A stretch of 64,000 nt of DNA, taken from contig NZ_CP063089.1 of the NCBI RefSeq assembly GCF_014931215.1, positions 124,001 through 188,000 on the forward strand, read 5' to 3'. The stretch is from Campylobacter sp. 2014D-0216. Its GTDB lineage: Bacteria > Campylobacterota > Campylobacteria > Campylobacterales > Campylobacteraceae. Under the pieces are notes generated by a model. That model was not told the DNA's origin and searched no databases. It saw only the letters and a program-made list of their open reading frames with translations. The translations under genes and the position numbers were made by a program. Below, in pieces: positions 54,733 to 63,345 of the stretch (position 1 is the first letter of the stretch; each line of letters opens with the position of its first letter).

Positions 54733-56225
54733 CTTTTTTGATTAAAAGCTAAAATGATCAGTTTTGGCTTTGAGATTTTTTTGATTTCTTCTTTTGAAAA
54801 ATAAATTTTTCTTTTATTGGAATAAATATATAAAGTATGATTTTTTAATACAAATTCTAAATTTTCATCGCTATCTTTGGCAAGCTTGTTGGCTAAAGCT
54901 AGAATGAAATTAAGCCATGTCAGTATATGGTGATTAGGCAGTAACGCTTTAATATGTTCTATACCAAATGGGTTGATTTTTTTGCCATTGGCTTTTAAAA
55001 GTGTCCAGATGAGTAAAATTTCTTGATGTGAAAAGCCAAAATGCAAACCGTTTAATGCCATATATGCACTGTGTTCATTGGCAAAATAAAAATTAATCCT
55101 TTCGCCTATATGGGTTAGTTTTGCTGCATTTATGAGGTCTTTTTTATAAGAAGCTTCAATTTTATGAAGCGGTGAAAAAACTTCAAAGAGCTTATTTGCA
55201 AAATATGCACTTTTATCAGTGTAGTCTATATCAAAACGATCTTGTAAAGATTTTAGACTTGGATTGAAGTTGGGTGGAAATTTTGCATTAAATTTTGAAA
55301 AATCAGTGGTGTCGTTTTTTATCTTGGCGTATTTTTGAAAAAGATTTGATAAAAACACCCCTTCTCTTACACCTACTGCAGATGTGATGATGTTTTTAGC
55401 TTTGAGGTTTTTTGCTAAAGCTAGAAAGATCACACAACCTTCTTTAATAGTATCAAAGCGATCTTTTTTGATGTTAAAATCGATCAAATTTTTTGCATTT
55501 TGAATTTTTTCTATATGACTTTTTTCTTTTTCAAAACTGTAGCTAAAATTATGGATCATTTTTAAAGGATAAGAGTTTTTCTTCATGATAGAATTTGATA
55601 ATGCTCTTAAACTCCCTCCTATGGCGATGATATTATCATTTTGAAAGTGTTTTGGTACTTGTGTAAGAGCTTCTTGTATGAATTGATCTAAAGCATTTAA
55701 TCTTTTAGTATCGTAAAAAATTTCTTTCAATCTTACTGTGCCAAGATCAAGTGAAATACAGTCTACAATTTTCCCTTCTTTAATTAAACAAAGTTCGGTG
55801 GAGCCACCACCAATATCAATAGTGGTGGCATTTTGGACATTAGATAATAAATTAAGCGCAGCAAGACCACCTAAGAAAGACTCGGTTTTTCCGTTGATAC
55901 ATTTGATATTTAAGCCTACATTTTTTGCAATTTTATTGATAAAATCCTTCGCATTAGGCGCATCTCTTAATGCAGAAGTCCCTACAGCGATGATTTTTCT
56001 GCATTTTTCTTTTAAGGCTTTTTCTTTGAAGTAGGCTAAAGCTTTTTCAGCCTTAAGCATAGCTTCTTCTTGAAGAATTTTATTATTATTGTACGCATTT
56101 TCTCCAAGTCTTACTTTCTTTTTGTGCTCACTACAAATAAAAAATCCATATCTTGAGGTTCTTTCAAAAATCACCATACGAACGGAATTGGAGCCAAGGT
56201 CAATTACTGCGGTTTTTTTAGCCAT
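54729..56225 (-). CDS. Ppx/GppA-family phosphatase
   Basis: A 498-residue enzyme hydrolysing polyphosphate and/or pppGpp. The N-terminal actin-like domains have VIDLGSNSVRMVIFE, SALRDAPNA, TTIDIGGGSTELCLI and IIAIGGSLRALSNS. The C-terminal half has an HD-like helical region (THIGERINFYF, LHFGFSHQEILLIW). Such proteins link stringent response and polyphosphate storage, important for Campylobacter stress survival. It overlaps the ferredoxin gene upstream by one base. Which substrate is preferred cannot be told from sequence; C. jejuni Cj0353c is the order match. Confidence 0.9.
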   Translation of the reverse strand: MAKKTAVIDLGSNSVRMVIFERTSRYGFFICSEHKKKVRLGENAYNNNKILQEEAMLKAEKALAYFKEKALKEKCRKIIAVGTSALRDAPNAKDFINKIAKNVGLNIKCINGKTESFLGGLAALNLLSNVQNATTIDIGGGSTELCLIKEGKIVDCISLDLGTVRLKEIFYDTKRLNALDQFIQEALTQVPKHFQNDNIIAIGGSLRALSNSIMKKNSYPLKMIHNFSYSFEKEKSHIEKIQNAKNLIDFNIKKDRFDTIKEGCVIFLALAKNLKAKNIITSAVGVREGVFLSNLFQKYAKIKNDTTDFSKFNAKFPPNFNPSLKSLQDRFDIDYTDKSAYFANKLFEVFSPLHKIEASYKKDLINAAKLTHIGERINFYFANEHSAYMALNGLHFGFSHQEILLIWTLLKANGKKINPFGIEHIKALLPNHHILTWLNFILALANKLAKDSDENLEFVLKNHTLYIYSNKRKIYFSKEEIKKISKPKLIILAFNQKS

Positions 56226-56470
56226 TAAATATCTTTGTTTTTGTGTTTTAAACGAAGTTCATCAATGCTTTCTACATTGTCAGGATCAGGTATGATACAA
56301 TCTACCGGACAAGCTACAATGCAAGCGGGTTCTGAAAATTCATTTACACATTCAGTGCAAAGATCAGGATCGATAACATAAATTGGATCGTTATCATAAA
56401 TTGCTTCATCTGGACATTCTTCCCTGCATGCATCACAGGATATACATTCTCTAGTGATTAAAAGTGACAT
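56225..56470 (-). CDS. fdxB: 2[4Fe-4S] ferredoxin
   Basis: An 81-residue electron carrier. Cys9-X2-Cys12-X2-Cys15-X3-Cys19-Pro binds one cluster; Cys38-X2-Cys41-X8-Cys50-X3-Cys54-Pro binds the other, with the long insert of the Allochromatium/YfhL type, plus an extra Cys58. Highly acidic overall. It is followed by the ppx-like gene in a one-base overlap and matches fdxB (Cj0354c) in C. jejuni. Partners may be oxidoreductases of the 2-oxoacid type. Confidence 0.93.
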   Translation of the reverse strand: MSLLITRECISCDACREECPDEAIYDNDPIYVIDPDLCTECVNEFSEPACIVACPVDCIIPDPDNVESIDELRLKHKNKDI

Positions 56471-56554
56471 ATTTTTCCTTTTTATGAGTAATATAGTAAA
56501 ACTTATACTATATAAAAACTTATAGCTAATTTAAACAGAGGAAAATAGGTATAA

Positions 56555-56583
56555 TTTTTAGAATGAATTCATCATTCTAAAAA
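56555..56583 (-). terminator. cosR terminator
   Basis: TTTTTAGAATGA (56555-56566) and TCATTCTAAAAA (56572-56583) form a 12-bp perfect stem with an ATTCA loop, five bases past the cosR stop. Confidence 0.85.
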
Positions 56584-56587
56584 TTTA

Positions 56588-57262
56588 TCAGTTGGTTTTT
56601 TTAGGAAAGCAAAAACGATAGCCTCTACGGCGTACGGTTTCTATAGTTGAGATATTAAGAGGTTTATCCATTTTTTGTCTAATTTGATTAATCGCAACTT
56701 CTATTACATTCGGAGTGACAAGCTCAGGTTCTTCCCAAATGGCATCTAAAAGTTGTTCTTTTGATACGATTTGATCTGAATGTCTAGCTAGGTGAGTTAA
56801 AACCTCAAAAGGTTTTCCTTTTAATTCTATGTCTTTTCCTTGATAAGTGATTTTTTCTTCATCTGGATCGATCACTAAATCATCAATTTTAATCACATTT
56901 GTACCGCCAAATCTAAGTCTAGCTTCAATTCTTGCCATTAAAATTTCAAAGTCCAAAGGTTTTTTAATATAATCATCTGCTCCTGCTTTTAGAGCTTTTA
57001 TTTCATTTTCTTTATCTGCTTTTGCGCACATTGTAACGATTGCAGTTCTTGGAGATTTTTGTTTGATTGCGTTGATTAAATCACCCGCATCGCTATTACC
57101 AATAGTCCAATTTGATAATACTAAATCATAATGTCTAATACCTATAAAATACTCAGCGTCTTTAAAATTTTCTGAAGTATCACTTTGATAACCAAATTCG
57201 TTTAAAGTGTTAGATAGTGTTTTGTTCAGTGATGCTTCATCTTCTACAACTAAAATACGCAT
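56588..57262 (-). CDS. cosR: Orphan OmpR-type regulator CosR
   Basis: Essential oxidative-stress regulator in Campylobacter, controlling genes such as sodB, ahpC and katA. The receiver domain (1-~115) has VVEDEAS at the start, but residue 51, the normal phosphoacceptor Asp, is Asn (HYDLVLSNWTIG), so it cannot be phosphorylated in the usual way. The winged helix (~130-224) includes LKGKPFEVLTHLAR and IETVRRRGYRF. No kinase gene is adjacent, as expected for an orphan. It follows folB by 78 bases. Confidence 0.95.
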   Translation of the reverse strand: MRILVVEDEASLNKTLSNTLNEFGYQSDTSENFKDAEYFIGIRHYDLVLSNWTIGNSDAGDLINAIKQKSPRTAIVTMCAKADKENEIKALKAGADDYIKKPLDFEILMARIEARLRFGGTNVIKIDDLVIDPDEEKITYQGKDIELKGKPFEVLTHLARHSDQIVSKEQLLDAIWEEPELVTPNVIEVAINQIRQKMDKPLNISTIETVRRRGYRFCFPKKTN

Positions 57263-57340
57263 TTTATTCCTTTGAAGAAAGTTTTACTAAAAAAAGTATA
57301 ACACAAATTAAGCAAATATTCAAAATTCTTTAAAAAAATT

Positions 57341-57658
57341 TTAATATTTTTTACTTAGACTTGCCCCAACCCTAGCATTTTTGATGATATCAGGTTTGTA
57401 GCAAGTGATGTGGATAAACTGCAATTTTTTATGACGTTTTTTTGTGTCTTTGCATATGTATTTTAAAGATTTTTCTATAGTTTTAAACTTTTTTTTCTTA
57501 TAAATTTTTTCAATCCTAGCGCATAATTTTGCATAATCTAGAAATTTTTTGCTTTTGGCTTCTAATTCTATCAAAACACTTTGTTCTTGAATTCTTTCAA
57601 AATCCAAAAGCCCTATAATGCATTTAAATTCCAAACTAACTTTTATATGACTTTGCAT
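57341..57658 (-). CDS. folB: Dihydroneopterin aldolase-like protein
   Basis: A 105-residue folate-pathway enzyme making 6-hydroxymethyl-dihydropterin. The family start KCIIGLLDFERIQEQSV and SVLIELEAKSKKF are visible, and a lysine in CYKPDIIKNAR fits the catalytic one. It is shorter than E. coli FolB (~122), as common in epsilonproteobacteria. It overlaps plsY upstream by 16 bases. Matches Cj0356c. Confidence 0.82.
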   Translation of the reverse strand: MQSHIKVSLEFKCIIGLLDFERIQEQSVLIELEAKSKKFLDYAKLCARIEKIYKKKKFKTIEKSLKYICKDTKKRHKKLQFIHITCYKPDIIKNARVGASLSKKY

Positions 57659-58254
57659 TCTTGCTTCCCAATTAGTCTTAAGATGTTTGGTATGTGTTTG
57701 TACACCACGATAAAAGCAATGATGAAAATCGGAGCATGGGTGTTAATAACCGGCATGTCATAGTGAAATACAAAAGAAGTTGTGATTAAAACAACTAAAG
57801 CACCTAGTGAAGCAAGGCTTGAAATTTTAAATACCTTACCTATGATAAACCAAGCTAATACCGCACATAAAATTTCTAGTGGTAAAAAGACAGCTAAAAC
57901 TCCAGCGCCAGTAGCTACTCCTTTTCCACCTTCAAATTTTAAATAAGGTGAAAAGCAATGACCAAATACAGCTAAAACAGCCATAGTCCATAAAATGTTA
58001 GCATCATAACCCATTGATTGTGCTATTAAAATAGGAATAATCCCTTTAAGTGCATCTAAAACAACAGTGCTTATAGCAAGTTGTTTGGCTAGTTTAGGGT
58101 TATTTTCTTTTACCACTCTTAAGACATTAGTCGCACCTATGCTTTTGCTACCTGAATTTTTGATATTAGTTTTGGCAAAAATTTGAGCTAGCAAAAGTCC
58201 AAAAGGTATAGCCCCTATAAGATAAGCTAAAAGATAAATGATTAAATTTTCCAT
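57643..58254 (-). CDS. plsY: Acyl-phosphate:glycerol-3-phosphate acyltransferase
   Basis: Inner-membrane enzyme adding the first acyl chain to glycerol-3-phosphate in phospholipid synthesis. The 203 residues hold four to five spans and the family loops: SIGATNVLRVVKE, GHCFSPYLKFEGGKGVATGAG and the IPFGLLLA start. It is transcribed away from the peroxidase gene, with 204 AT-rich bases between. Confidence 0.95.
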   Translation of the reverse strand: MENLIIYLLAYLIGAIPFGLLLAQIFAKTNIKNSGSKSIGATNVLRVVKENNPKLAKQLAISTVVLDALKGIIPILIAQSMGYDANILWTMAVLAVFGHCFSPYLKFEGGKGVATGAGVLAVFLPLEILCAVLAWFIIGKVFKISSLASLGALVVLITTSFVFHYDMPVINTHAPIFIIAFIVVYKHIPNILRLIGKQECKVI

Positions 58255-58458
58255 ATATTCATACCTTAAAATTTATAAAACATTTTCTTGAAATAATAAT
58301 AAAAAAACGCTGAAATAATTATTTAAGATATATTTTGTCTTATAATAATTTTTATTTATAAATATAATTTTTTTATTTTGTTTAAAGAAAATTATAGATA
58401 TATTTTTAATAAGTTTATTTTTATGTAGACTTCATTTTATCTTAATTGGGAGTGGATA

Positions 58459-59490
58459 ATGAAAAGAGTTTCATTGTGGGCTGTGTCGTTGTTGGTTGCT
58501 TCGAGTGTTTTTGCTAATGATAGGGCTTTGCTTGATGAAGCAAAAGCTGCTGGTTTGGTGCCTTTGCCAAAAGATCAAGCAGCCGTTGAAAAACTTTTAA
58601 AACAAATGGGTGTAAAAGTTAGTAAATTTTCTAAGGAAAAAGTTAATCTTGGTAAGAAATTGTATTTTGAACCAAGACTTTCGAAAAGTGGTTTGATTTC
58701 TTGTAACACCTGTCATAATTTAGGCATGGGAGGTGCTGATGGGATAGCTGCTGCTGTAGGACATAAATGGACTGCTAATCCTCATCATTTAAATTCGCCA
58801 ACAGTTTATAACTCGGTTTTAAATTCAACTCAATTTTGGGATGGTAGAGCAGGTAGCTTGGCTGATCAAGCAAAAGGACCGATTGAAGCAGAACCCGAGA
58901 TGGCAACACCGGCAAAATTAGCAGTGGAAAAAATTTCTTCTATGCCAGAATATGTCAAAGAATTTAAAAAAATATATGGCAGTAATGGCGTAACTTTTGA
59001 TAATATTGCAGATGCTATTGCGACATTTGAAAGAACGCTTTTAACACCATCTAAATTTGATAAATTCTTAGAAGGTGATACAAAAGCATTAAGCAAAAAA
59101 GAAAAAGAAGGTTTGAAAACTTTCATTGATAAAGGTTGTACGGCTTGTCATACAGGAGTAAATTTGGGTGGTAGCATGCAGGCTTTCCAAGTGGCAGCTA
59201 AATATAAATTCGCAAATGTAGGGGATTTTAAAGGCGATGCAAATGGTTTGGTTAAAACTCCAACTTTAAGAAATATTGCCGAAACTGCTCCATACTTCCA
59301 CAATGGTGCGATTTGGTCTTTACAAGAAGCAATTAAAGAAATGGGTAGTGTACAACTTGGTATAGAAATTTCTGATAAAGAAGCAGCTTCTATAGAAACC
59401 TTTTTGCATACTTTAACAGGAAAAAAACCTAATATTACCTATCCACAGCTTCCAAAGGCTACTGAAAAAACTCCAAAACCACAGCTTTGA
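58459..59490 (+). CDS. Periplasmic di-haem cytochrome c peroxidase
   Basis: Reduces hydrogen peroxide in the periplasm with electrons from cytochrome c. A signal peptide (1-~19, VFA-ND) is followed by two haem c sites: CNTCH (Cys82, Cys85, His86) and CTACH (Cys227, Cys230, His231). FWDGRAGSLADQAKGPIEAEPEM is a family region. The 343 residues match the MauG/CCP family. C. jejuni has two such enzymes (Cj0020c, Cj0358); order points to Cj0358. It lies near cosR and so may belong to the same stress response. Confidence 0.95.
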   Translation: MKRVSLWAVSLLVASSVFANDRALLDEAKAAGLVPLPKDQAAVEKLLKQMGVKVSKFSKEKVNLGKKLYFEPRLSKSGLISCNTCHNLGMGGADGIAAAVGHKWTANPHHLNSPTVYNSVLNSTQFWDGRAGSLADQAKGPIEAEPEMATPAKLAVEKISSMPEYVKEFKKIYGSNGVTFDNIADAIATFERTLLTPSKFDKFLEGDTKALSKKEKEGLKTFIDKGCTACHTGVNLGGSMQAFQVAAKYKFANVGDFKGDANGLVKTPTLRNIAETAPYFHNGAIWSLQEAIKEMGSVQLGIEISDKEAASIETFLHTLTGKKPNITYPQLPKATEKTPKPQL

Positions 59491-59497
59491 GTTGTAT

Positions 59498-59522
59498 CTT
59501 AAGGCGCTTTTTGCGTCTTAAG
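59498..59522 (+). terminator. Peroxidase gene terminator
   Basis: CTTAAGGCGC (59498-59507), loop TTTTT, GCGTCTTAAG (59513-59522): a 10-bp stem with one G-U pair, eight bases after the stop codon. Confidence 0.85.
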
Positions 59523-59544
59523 CTTACTTTATATAAAATCAAGA

Positions 59545-59550
59545 TATAAT
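59545..59550 (+). promoter_or_regulatory. -10 box of the rplU-rpmA operon
   Basis: GATATAAT (TATAAT 59545-59550), about 90 bases before the rplU ATG, leaving a leader of roughly 80 bases that could hold control of the ribosomal operon. Confidence 0.55.
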
Positions 59551-59641
59551 TACCGCTTTTAACCATTAAAGCTTTCTAAATTTATGTGTATACATAATGC
59601 TTTATGGTGCTACCAAATACATTTTAAGAAAGGATAGCTGT

Positions 59642-59950
59642 ATGTATGCTATTATAAAACACAGCGGAAAACAATACAGAGTAAGCCAAGGTGATGAGCT
59701 TAAACTAGATCGTTTTGAAGCTGAAGCAAAATCAAGCGTAGAAGTAAGCGAAGTTCTTGCTGTATGCGATAAAGAATTAAAGGTAGGTGCGCCGTTTGTT
59801 GCGGGTGCAAAAGTTGTTTTAGAAGTGATTGCTCATGGAAAAGACAAAAAAGTTGTGATTTATAAAAAAAGACGCAGAAAAGACTCAAAATTAAAACGCG
59901 GTTTTAGAAGACAATTTACTCGCGTTAGAGTAGTAGATATTAAAGCTTAA
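59642..59950 (+). CDS. rplU: 50S ribosomal protein L21
   Basis: A 102-residue protein of the large subunit binding 23S rRNA. The start [18 protein letters not shown] is universal and places the ATG at 59642, with AAAGGA upstream; an ATG at 59597 would add 15 unsupported residues. The C-terminus [15 protein letters not shown] is basic. It is followed by rpmA after ten bases. Confidence 0.98.
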   Translation: MYAIIKHSGKQYRVSQGDELKLDRFEAEAKSSVEVSEVLAVCDKELKVGAPFVAGAKVVLEVIAHGKDKKVVIYKKRRRKDSKLKRGFRRQFTRVRVVDIKA

Positions 59951-59960
59951 GGAGTAAAGA

Positions 59961-60215
59961 ATGGCACACAAGAAAGGTCAAGGTTCAACTCAGAATAATC
60001 GTGATTCTATAGGTCGTCGTCTAGGTGTTAAAAAATTTGGTGGAGAATTTGTTCGCGCTGGTAACATCATCATTCGCCAAAGAGGAACAGCAACTCATGC
60101 AGGTAATAACGTAGGCATGGGAAAAGATCATACAATTTTTGCTTTAATTGATGGTTTTGTAAAATTTGAAAGAAAAGATAAAAATAGAAAAAAAGTTTCT
60201 GTTTATCCTGCATAA
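59961..60215 (+). CDS. rpmA: 50S ribosomal protein L27
   Basis: An 84-residue protein near the peptidyl-transferase centre. It begins [22 protein letters not shown], the mature-type N-terminus without the cleaved leader found in Firmicutes. The rest ([29 protein letters not shown]) is typical. AAGGAG precedes the ATG. Confidence 0.98.
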   Translation: MAHKKGQGSTQNNRDSIGRRLGVKKFGGEFVRAGNIIIRQRGTATHAGNNVGMGKDHTIFALIDGFVKFERKDKNRKKVSVYPA

Positions 60216-60219
60216 TTTT

Positions 60220-60238
60220 AAGGCTACTTTGTAGCCTT
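60220..60238 (+). terminator. rpmA terminator
   Basis: AAGGCTAC (60220-60227), loop TTT, GTAGCCTT (60231-60238), then TTTCTTCTTTTT: a classic intrinsic terminator four bases past the rpmA stop, so obgE needs its own promoter. Confidence 0.93.
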
Positions 60239-60310
60239 TTTCTTCTTTTTAGTCTTAATATATTAAAAAAAATATAATATCATTTTAAAAATTTATACTT
60301 TGGTGATTGT

Positions 60311-61354
60311 ATGTTTATAGATAATGTAAAATTAGTTTTAAGTTCGGGTAATGGTGGTAAAGGTGCTGTAAGTTTTCGCCGTGAAAAACATGTTCCACTT
60401 GGTGGACCTGATGGTGGCGATGGTGGAAATGGTGGCGATGTGTATTTTGTATGCGACAATAATACTCATACTCTAGCACACTTTAAAGGTAAAAAAGAAC
60501 TTAAAGCGCAAAATGGTCAGCCAGGTCTAGGTCGTAATAAAAACGGCAAAAGAGGAGAGAGTTTAGAGCTAATCGTTCCTCAAGGTACTCAAGTAATTGA
60601 TGCGCAAAGTGGGGAAATTTTACTTGATATGCTTGTAGAAGGCCAAAAAGAACTCTTTTTAAAAGGCGGTAAAGGCGGTCTTGGTAATACTCACTTTAAA
60701 CACTCTACTAATCAACGCCCAGATTATGCTCAACCTGGTGTAGCAGGAAAAACCTTAAGTGTACGCTTAGAATTAAAACTCATAGCAGATGTTGGGCTTG
60801 TGGGTTTCCCAAATGTAGGAAAGTCCACTCTTATAAGCGTAGTATCTAATGCAAGACCCGAAATAGCTAATTATGAATTTACTACACTAACTCCAAAACT
60901 TGGCATGGTTGAAGTAGATGATTATAATTCTTTTGTGATGGCAGATATCCCAGGCATTATAGAAGGTGCAAGTGACGGTAGAGGTTTGGGGCTTGAGTTT
61001 TTAAGACACATAGAAAGAACTTCTTTTTTACTTTTTGTGCTTGATCCATTAAGAGAAATGAGCTTAAAAGAGCAGTTTTGTGTTTTAAGAAAAGAATTAG
61101 AAAAATTTTCAAATAAGCTTTATGCAAGAAATTTTGGTGTCATGCTCTCAAAAAGTGATAGCGTAAATTTAGGTGAAGAATTTGCACAAAAAATGGAGGA
61201 TGATTATAATGAACTAAAGGCTTATTTACAAAGTCAAAATAACCCGCAAAGCTTTTTTGTTAAAGTATCAAGCCTTGAAAAAACCGGACTTAAAGAGCTT
61301 AAATTTATGCTTTTAGACGAAGTAAAAAAAATCAGAAATCAAAATAATCTTTGA
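60311..61354 (+). CDS. obgE: Obg-family GTPase
   Basis: Essential GTPase of ribosome assembly and stress response. The N-terminal Gly-rich Obg fold ([24 protein letters not shown] and [16 protein letters not shown]) is followed by the G domain: [10 protein letters not shown] (G1), FTTLTPK (G2), DIPGIIEG (G3), LSKSD-type G4 and SSLEKTG. At 347 residues it has no extra C-terminal domain. It is the first of a run ending in parA, each gene overlapping the next. Confidence 0.97.
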   Translation: MFIDNVKLVLSSGNGGKGAVSFRREKHVPLGGPDGGDGGNGGDVYFVCDNNTHTLAHFKGKKELKAQNGQPGLGRNKNGKRGESLELIVPQGTQVIDAQSGEILLDMLVEGQKELFLKGGKGGLGNTHFKHSTNQRPDYAQPGVAGKTLSVRLELKLIADVGLVGFPNVGKSTLISVVSNARPEIANYEFTTLTPKLGMVEVDDYNSFVMADIPGIIEGASDGRGLGLEFLRHIERTSFLLFVLDPLREMSLKEQFCVLRKELEKFSNKLYARNFGVMLSKSDSVNLGEEFAQKMEDDYNELKAYLQSQNNPQSFFVKVSSLEKTGLKELKFMLLDEVKKIRNQNNL

Positions 61355-61821
61355 TGAGTGAAAATTTAACTATAGATTTTATCCAAGAATATATCAAATC
61401 TAATTTTAAAGACTTGATATATAAATTTACCTATAAAGAGCATAGCTTTTTTTATAATCCCGATAAGGTTTTAAAAAACGGAGTTTATTTTTGTACTATT
61501 AAAGAAAATGATGGCATAAGTGATAAAGCTTCAAATTTAAATAGAGAGGGTGTATTTCGTCTAAGTTGCTCTCTTTGCGATCAAGATTATCAAAATCTTT
61601 TTGGTCAAAAACCTAAAAAAGCTTTAAAGGGTGAGGTCGTTGGTTTAAATTATGATTTTTCTATGCTTGATCTTATCATGCCTCACCCAATTTATGCTTA
61701 TATAGGATATATTTGCATCAACAACCCTTCTAGAAAAAATTTTGAAATTTTTAAAGATTATCTTGAGCTTTCATATCAAAAAGCTATAAAAACTTATCAA
61801 AAAAGGATAATGGCGTTATGA
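61354..61821 (+). CDS. DUF6194-like protein
   Basis: A 155-residue cytoplasmic protein. The pattern NREGVFRLSCSLCDQDYQNLFG and LDLIMPHPIYAYIGYICINNPS fits the DUF6194 family, which I recognise from those two blocks. The role is unknown; the family is small, soluble and resembles phosphoribosyl- or MmcQ-type folds only loosely. The start ATG 61354 overlaps the obgE stop (TGATG). In C. jejuni proB occupies this position between obgE and fmt, so the content differs here. Confidence 0.72.
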   Translation: MSENLTIDFIQEYIKSNFKDLIYKFTYKEHSFFYNPDKVLKNGVYFCTIKENDGISDKASNLNREGVFRLSCSLCDQDYQNLFGQKPKKALKGEVVGLNYDFSMLDLIMPHPIYAYIGYICINNPSRKNFEIFKDYLELSYQKAIKTYQKRIMAL

Positions 61822-62729
61822 AAAATATCATTTTTATGGGAACTCCCTCTTATGCAACTTGTATTTTAAAAGAGCTTGTTGATAAAGGATTTAATATCCA
61901 AGCTTTATTTACTCAACCTGATAAACCTGTAGGAAGAAAGCAAATTTTAACTCCAAGTGATACTAAAAAATTTATTTTAGAAAATAATCTTGATATAAAA
62001 ATTTATACTCCAAAAAGCTTAAAAGATGAAAATATTATAAAAGATATTAAAAGTTTAAAACCAGATTTTATAGTTGTTGCTGCTTATGGGAAAATTTTAC
62101 CAAAAGAAATTTTAGATATCGCTCCTTGTATTAATCTACATGCTTCTTTACTTCCTAAATATCGTGGAGCTTCGCCGATACAAAGCGCTATTTTAAATGG
62201 AGATAAAATAAGCGGGGTTTGCACGATGCTTATGGAAGAAGGGCTTGATAGTGGTGCTATTTTAGAAAGCATAGAATGTGATATAGAAGGTAAAAATTCA
62301 GCCGAGGTTTTTGTAATGCTTTCCAATTTAGCAGCTAAACTTACTATTTCTACGCTTTTGAATTTTGAAAAAATTACTCCAAAAAAGCAAGATGAAAGTT
62401 TGGTTACGCATTGTAAAAAAATCAAAAAAGAACATGGATTGATTGTTTTAGATAATGCGAGTGAAATCTATCAAAAATTTCTAGCTTTTGCTCCTTGGCC
62501 TGGAATTTTTTTAGAAAATGGTTTGAAATTTTTAGATATTGAATTGGTTGATAGTGAAAAAACTCAAAAATCAGGTGTAATTTTGCAAGTAGAAAAGGAA
62601 GGCTTTTTGCTTACATGTGAAACAGGTATTTTGAGGATTAAAACTTTACAAGAGAGTGGAAAAAAAGCCTTAGATGCCAAGACTTATTTAAATGGAAAAA
62701 GGTTAAAACTTGGAGATAGTTTATTTTGA
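61818..62729 (+). CDS. fmt: Methionyl-tRNA formyltransferase
   Basis: Formylates initiator Met-tRNA. Motifs: FMGTPSYATCILKELV at the N-terminus, NLHASLLPKYRGASPIQ with the catalytic His, ISGVCTMLMEEGLDSGAIL, and a C-terminal OB-like domain (AFAPWPGIFLENG). The 303 residues are normal. ATGA overlaps the preceding gene by 4 bases. Confidence 0.97.
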   Translation: MKNIIFMGTPSYATCILKELVDKGFNIQALFTQPDKPVGRKQILTPSDTKKFILENNLDIKIYTPKSLKDENIIKDIKSLKPDFIVVAAYGKILPKEILDIAPCINLHASLLPKYRGASPIQSAILNGDKISGVCTMLMEEGLDSGAILESIECDIEGKNSAEVFVMLSNLAAKLTISTLLNFEKITPKKQDESLVTHCKKIKKEHGLIVLDNASEIYQKFLAFAPWPGIFLENGLKFLDIELVDSEKTQKSGVILQVEKEGFLLTCETGILRIKTLQESGKKALDAKTYLNGKRLKLGDSLF

Positions 62730-63345
62730 TGAGCTTGAATCAACTCAAATTTATTTAAGTGATAAAATTCGTAATGGTGAAATCGCAAATAATACTGCTA
62801 TTTGTGCTTTTGTTCAAAGTGCTGGTATAGGTAGTAGAGATAATACATGGCAGAGTAAGCAAGGTAATTTACATGTGTCTTTTTGTGTAAAAACTCAAGA
62901 ACTAGCACAAGATCTTCCTTTAGCTTCTGCAAGCATATATTTTGCGTTCTTGATGAAAGAAGTACTGCAAAAGCATGATTCAAAAGTGTGGATTAAATGG
63001 CCTAATGATTTTTACATAGAAGATAAAAAAATAGGTGGCTTAATGAGTTCTAAAATCAATGAATTTTTAGTAGTGGGAATGGGAATTAACCTCAAATATG
63101 CTCCATTTAATGCTGAAATTTTAGATATAGAAATAGACATTAAAGATCTTTTAAATGAATACTTTTTTTATGTGAATGAGAAGACTTTATGGAAGAATAT
63201 TTTTAGCAAGTATATGTTAGAATTTGAAAAATCAAGAAATTTTTTTATACATAATGAAGGCAAAATTTTATCACTAAAAGATGCCTTGTTGTATAAAGAT
63301 GGTTCTATATTGTTAGATAATAAAAGGATATATAGTTTAAGATGA
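62710..63345 (+). CDS. birA: Biotin-protein ligase
   Basis: Attaches biotin to acetyl-CoA carboxylase and related proteins. The catalytic domain has GIGSRDNTWQSKQGNLHVSF and KWPNDFYIEDKKIGG. It lacks the N-terminal DNA-binding domain, so it is a ligase only, not a repressor. It starts at TTG 62710 inside fmt, with AAGG about seven bases upstream; no ATG precedes the conserved core. It ends in an ATGA overlap with parA. 211 residues. Confidence 0.93.
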   Translation: MEIVYFDELESTQIYLSDKIRNGEIANNTAICAFVQSAGIGSRDNTWQSKQGNLHVSFCVKTQELAQDLPLASASIYFAFLMKEVLQKHDSKVWIKWPNDFYIEDKKIGGLMSSKINEFLVVGMGINLKYAPFNAEILDIEIDIKDLLNEYFFYVNEKTLWKNIFSKYMLEFEKSRNFFIHNEGKILSLKDALLYKDGSILLDNKRIYSLR

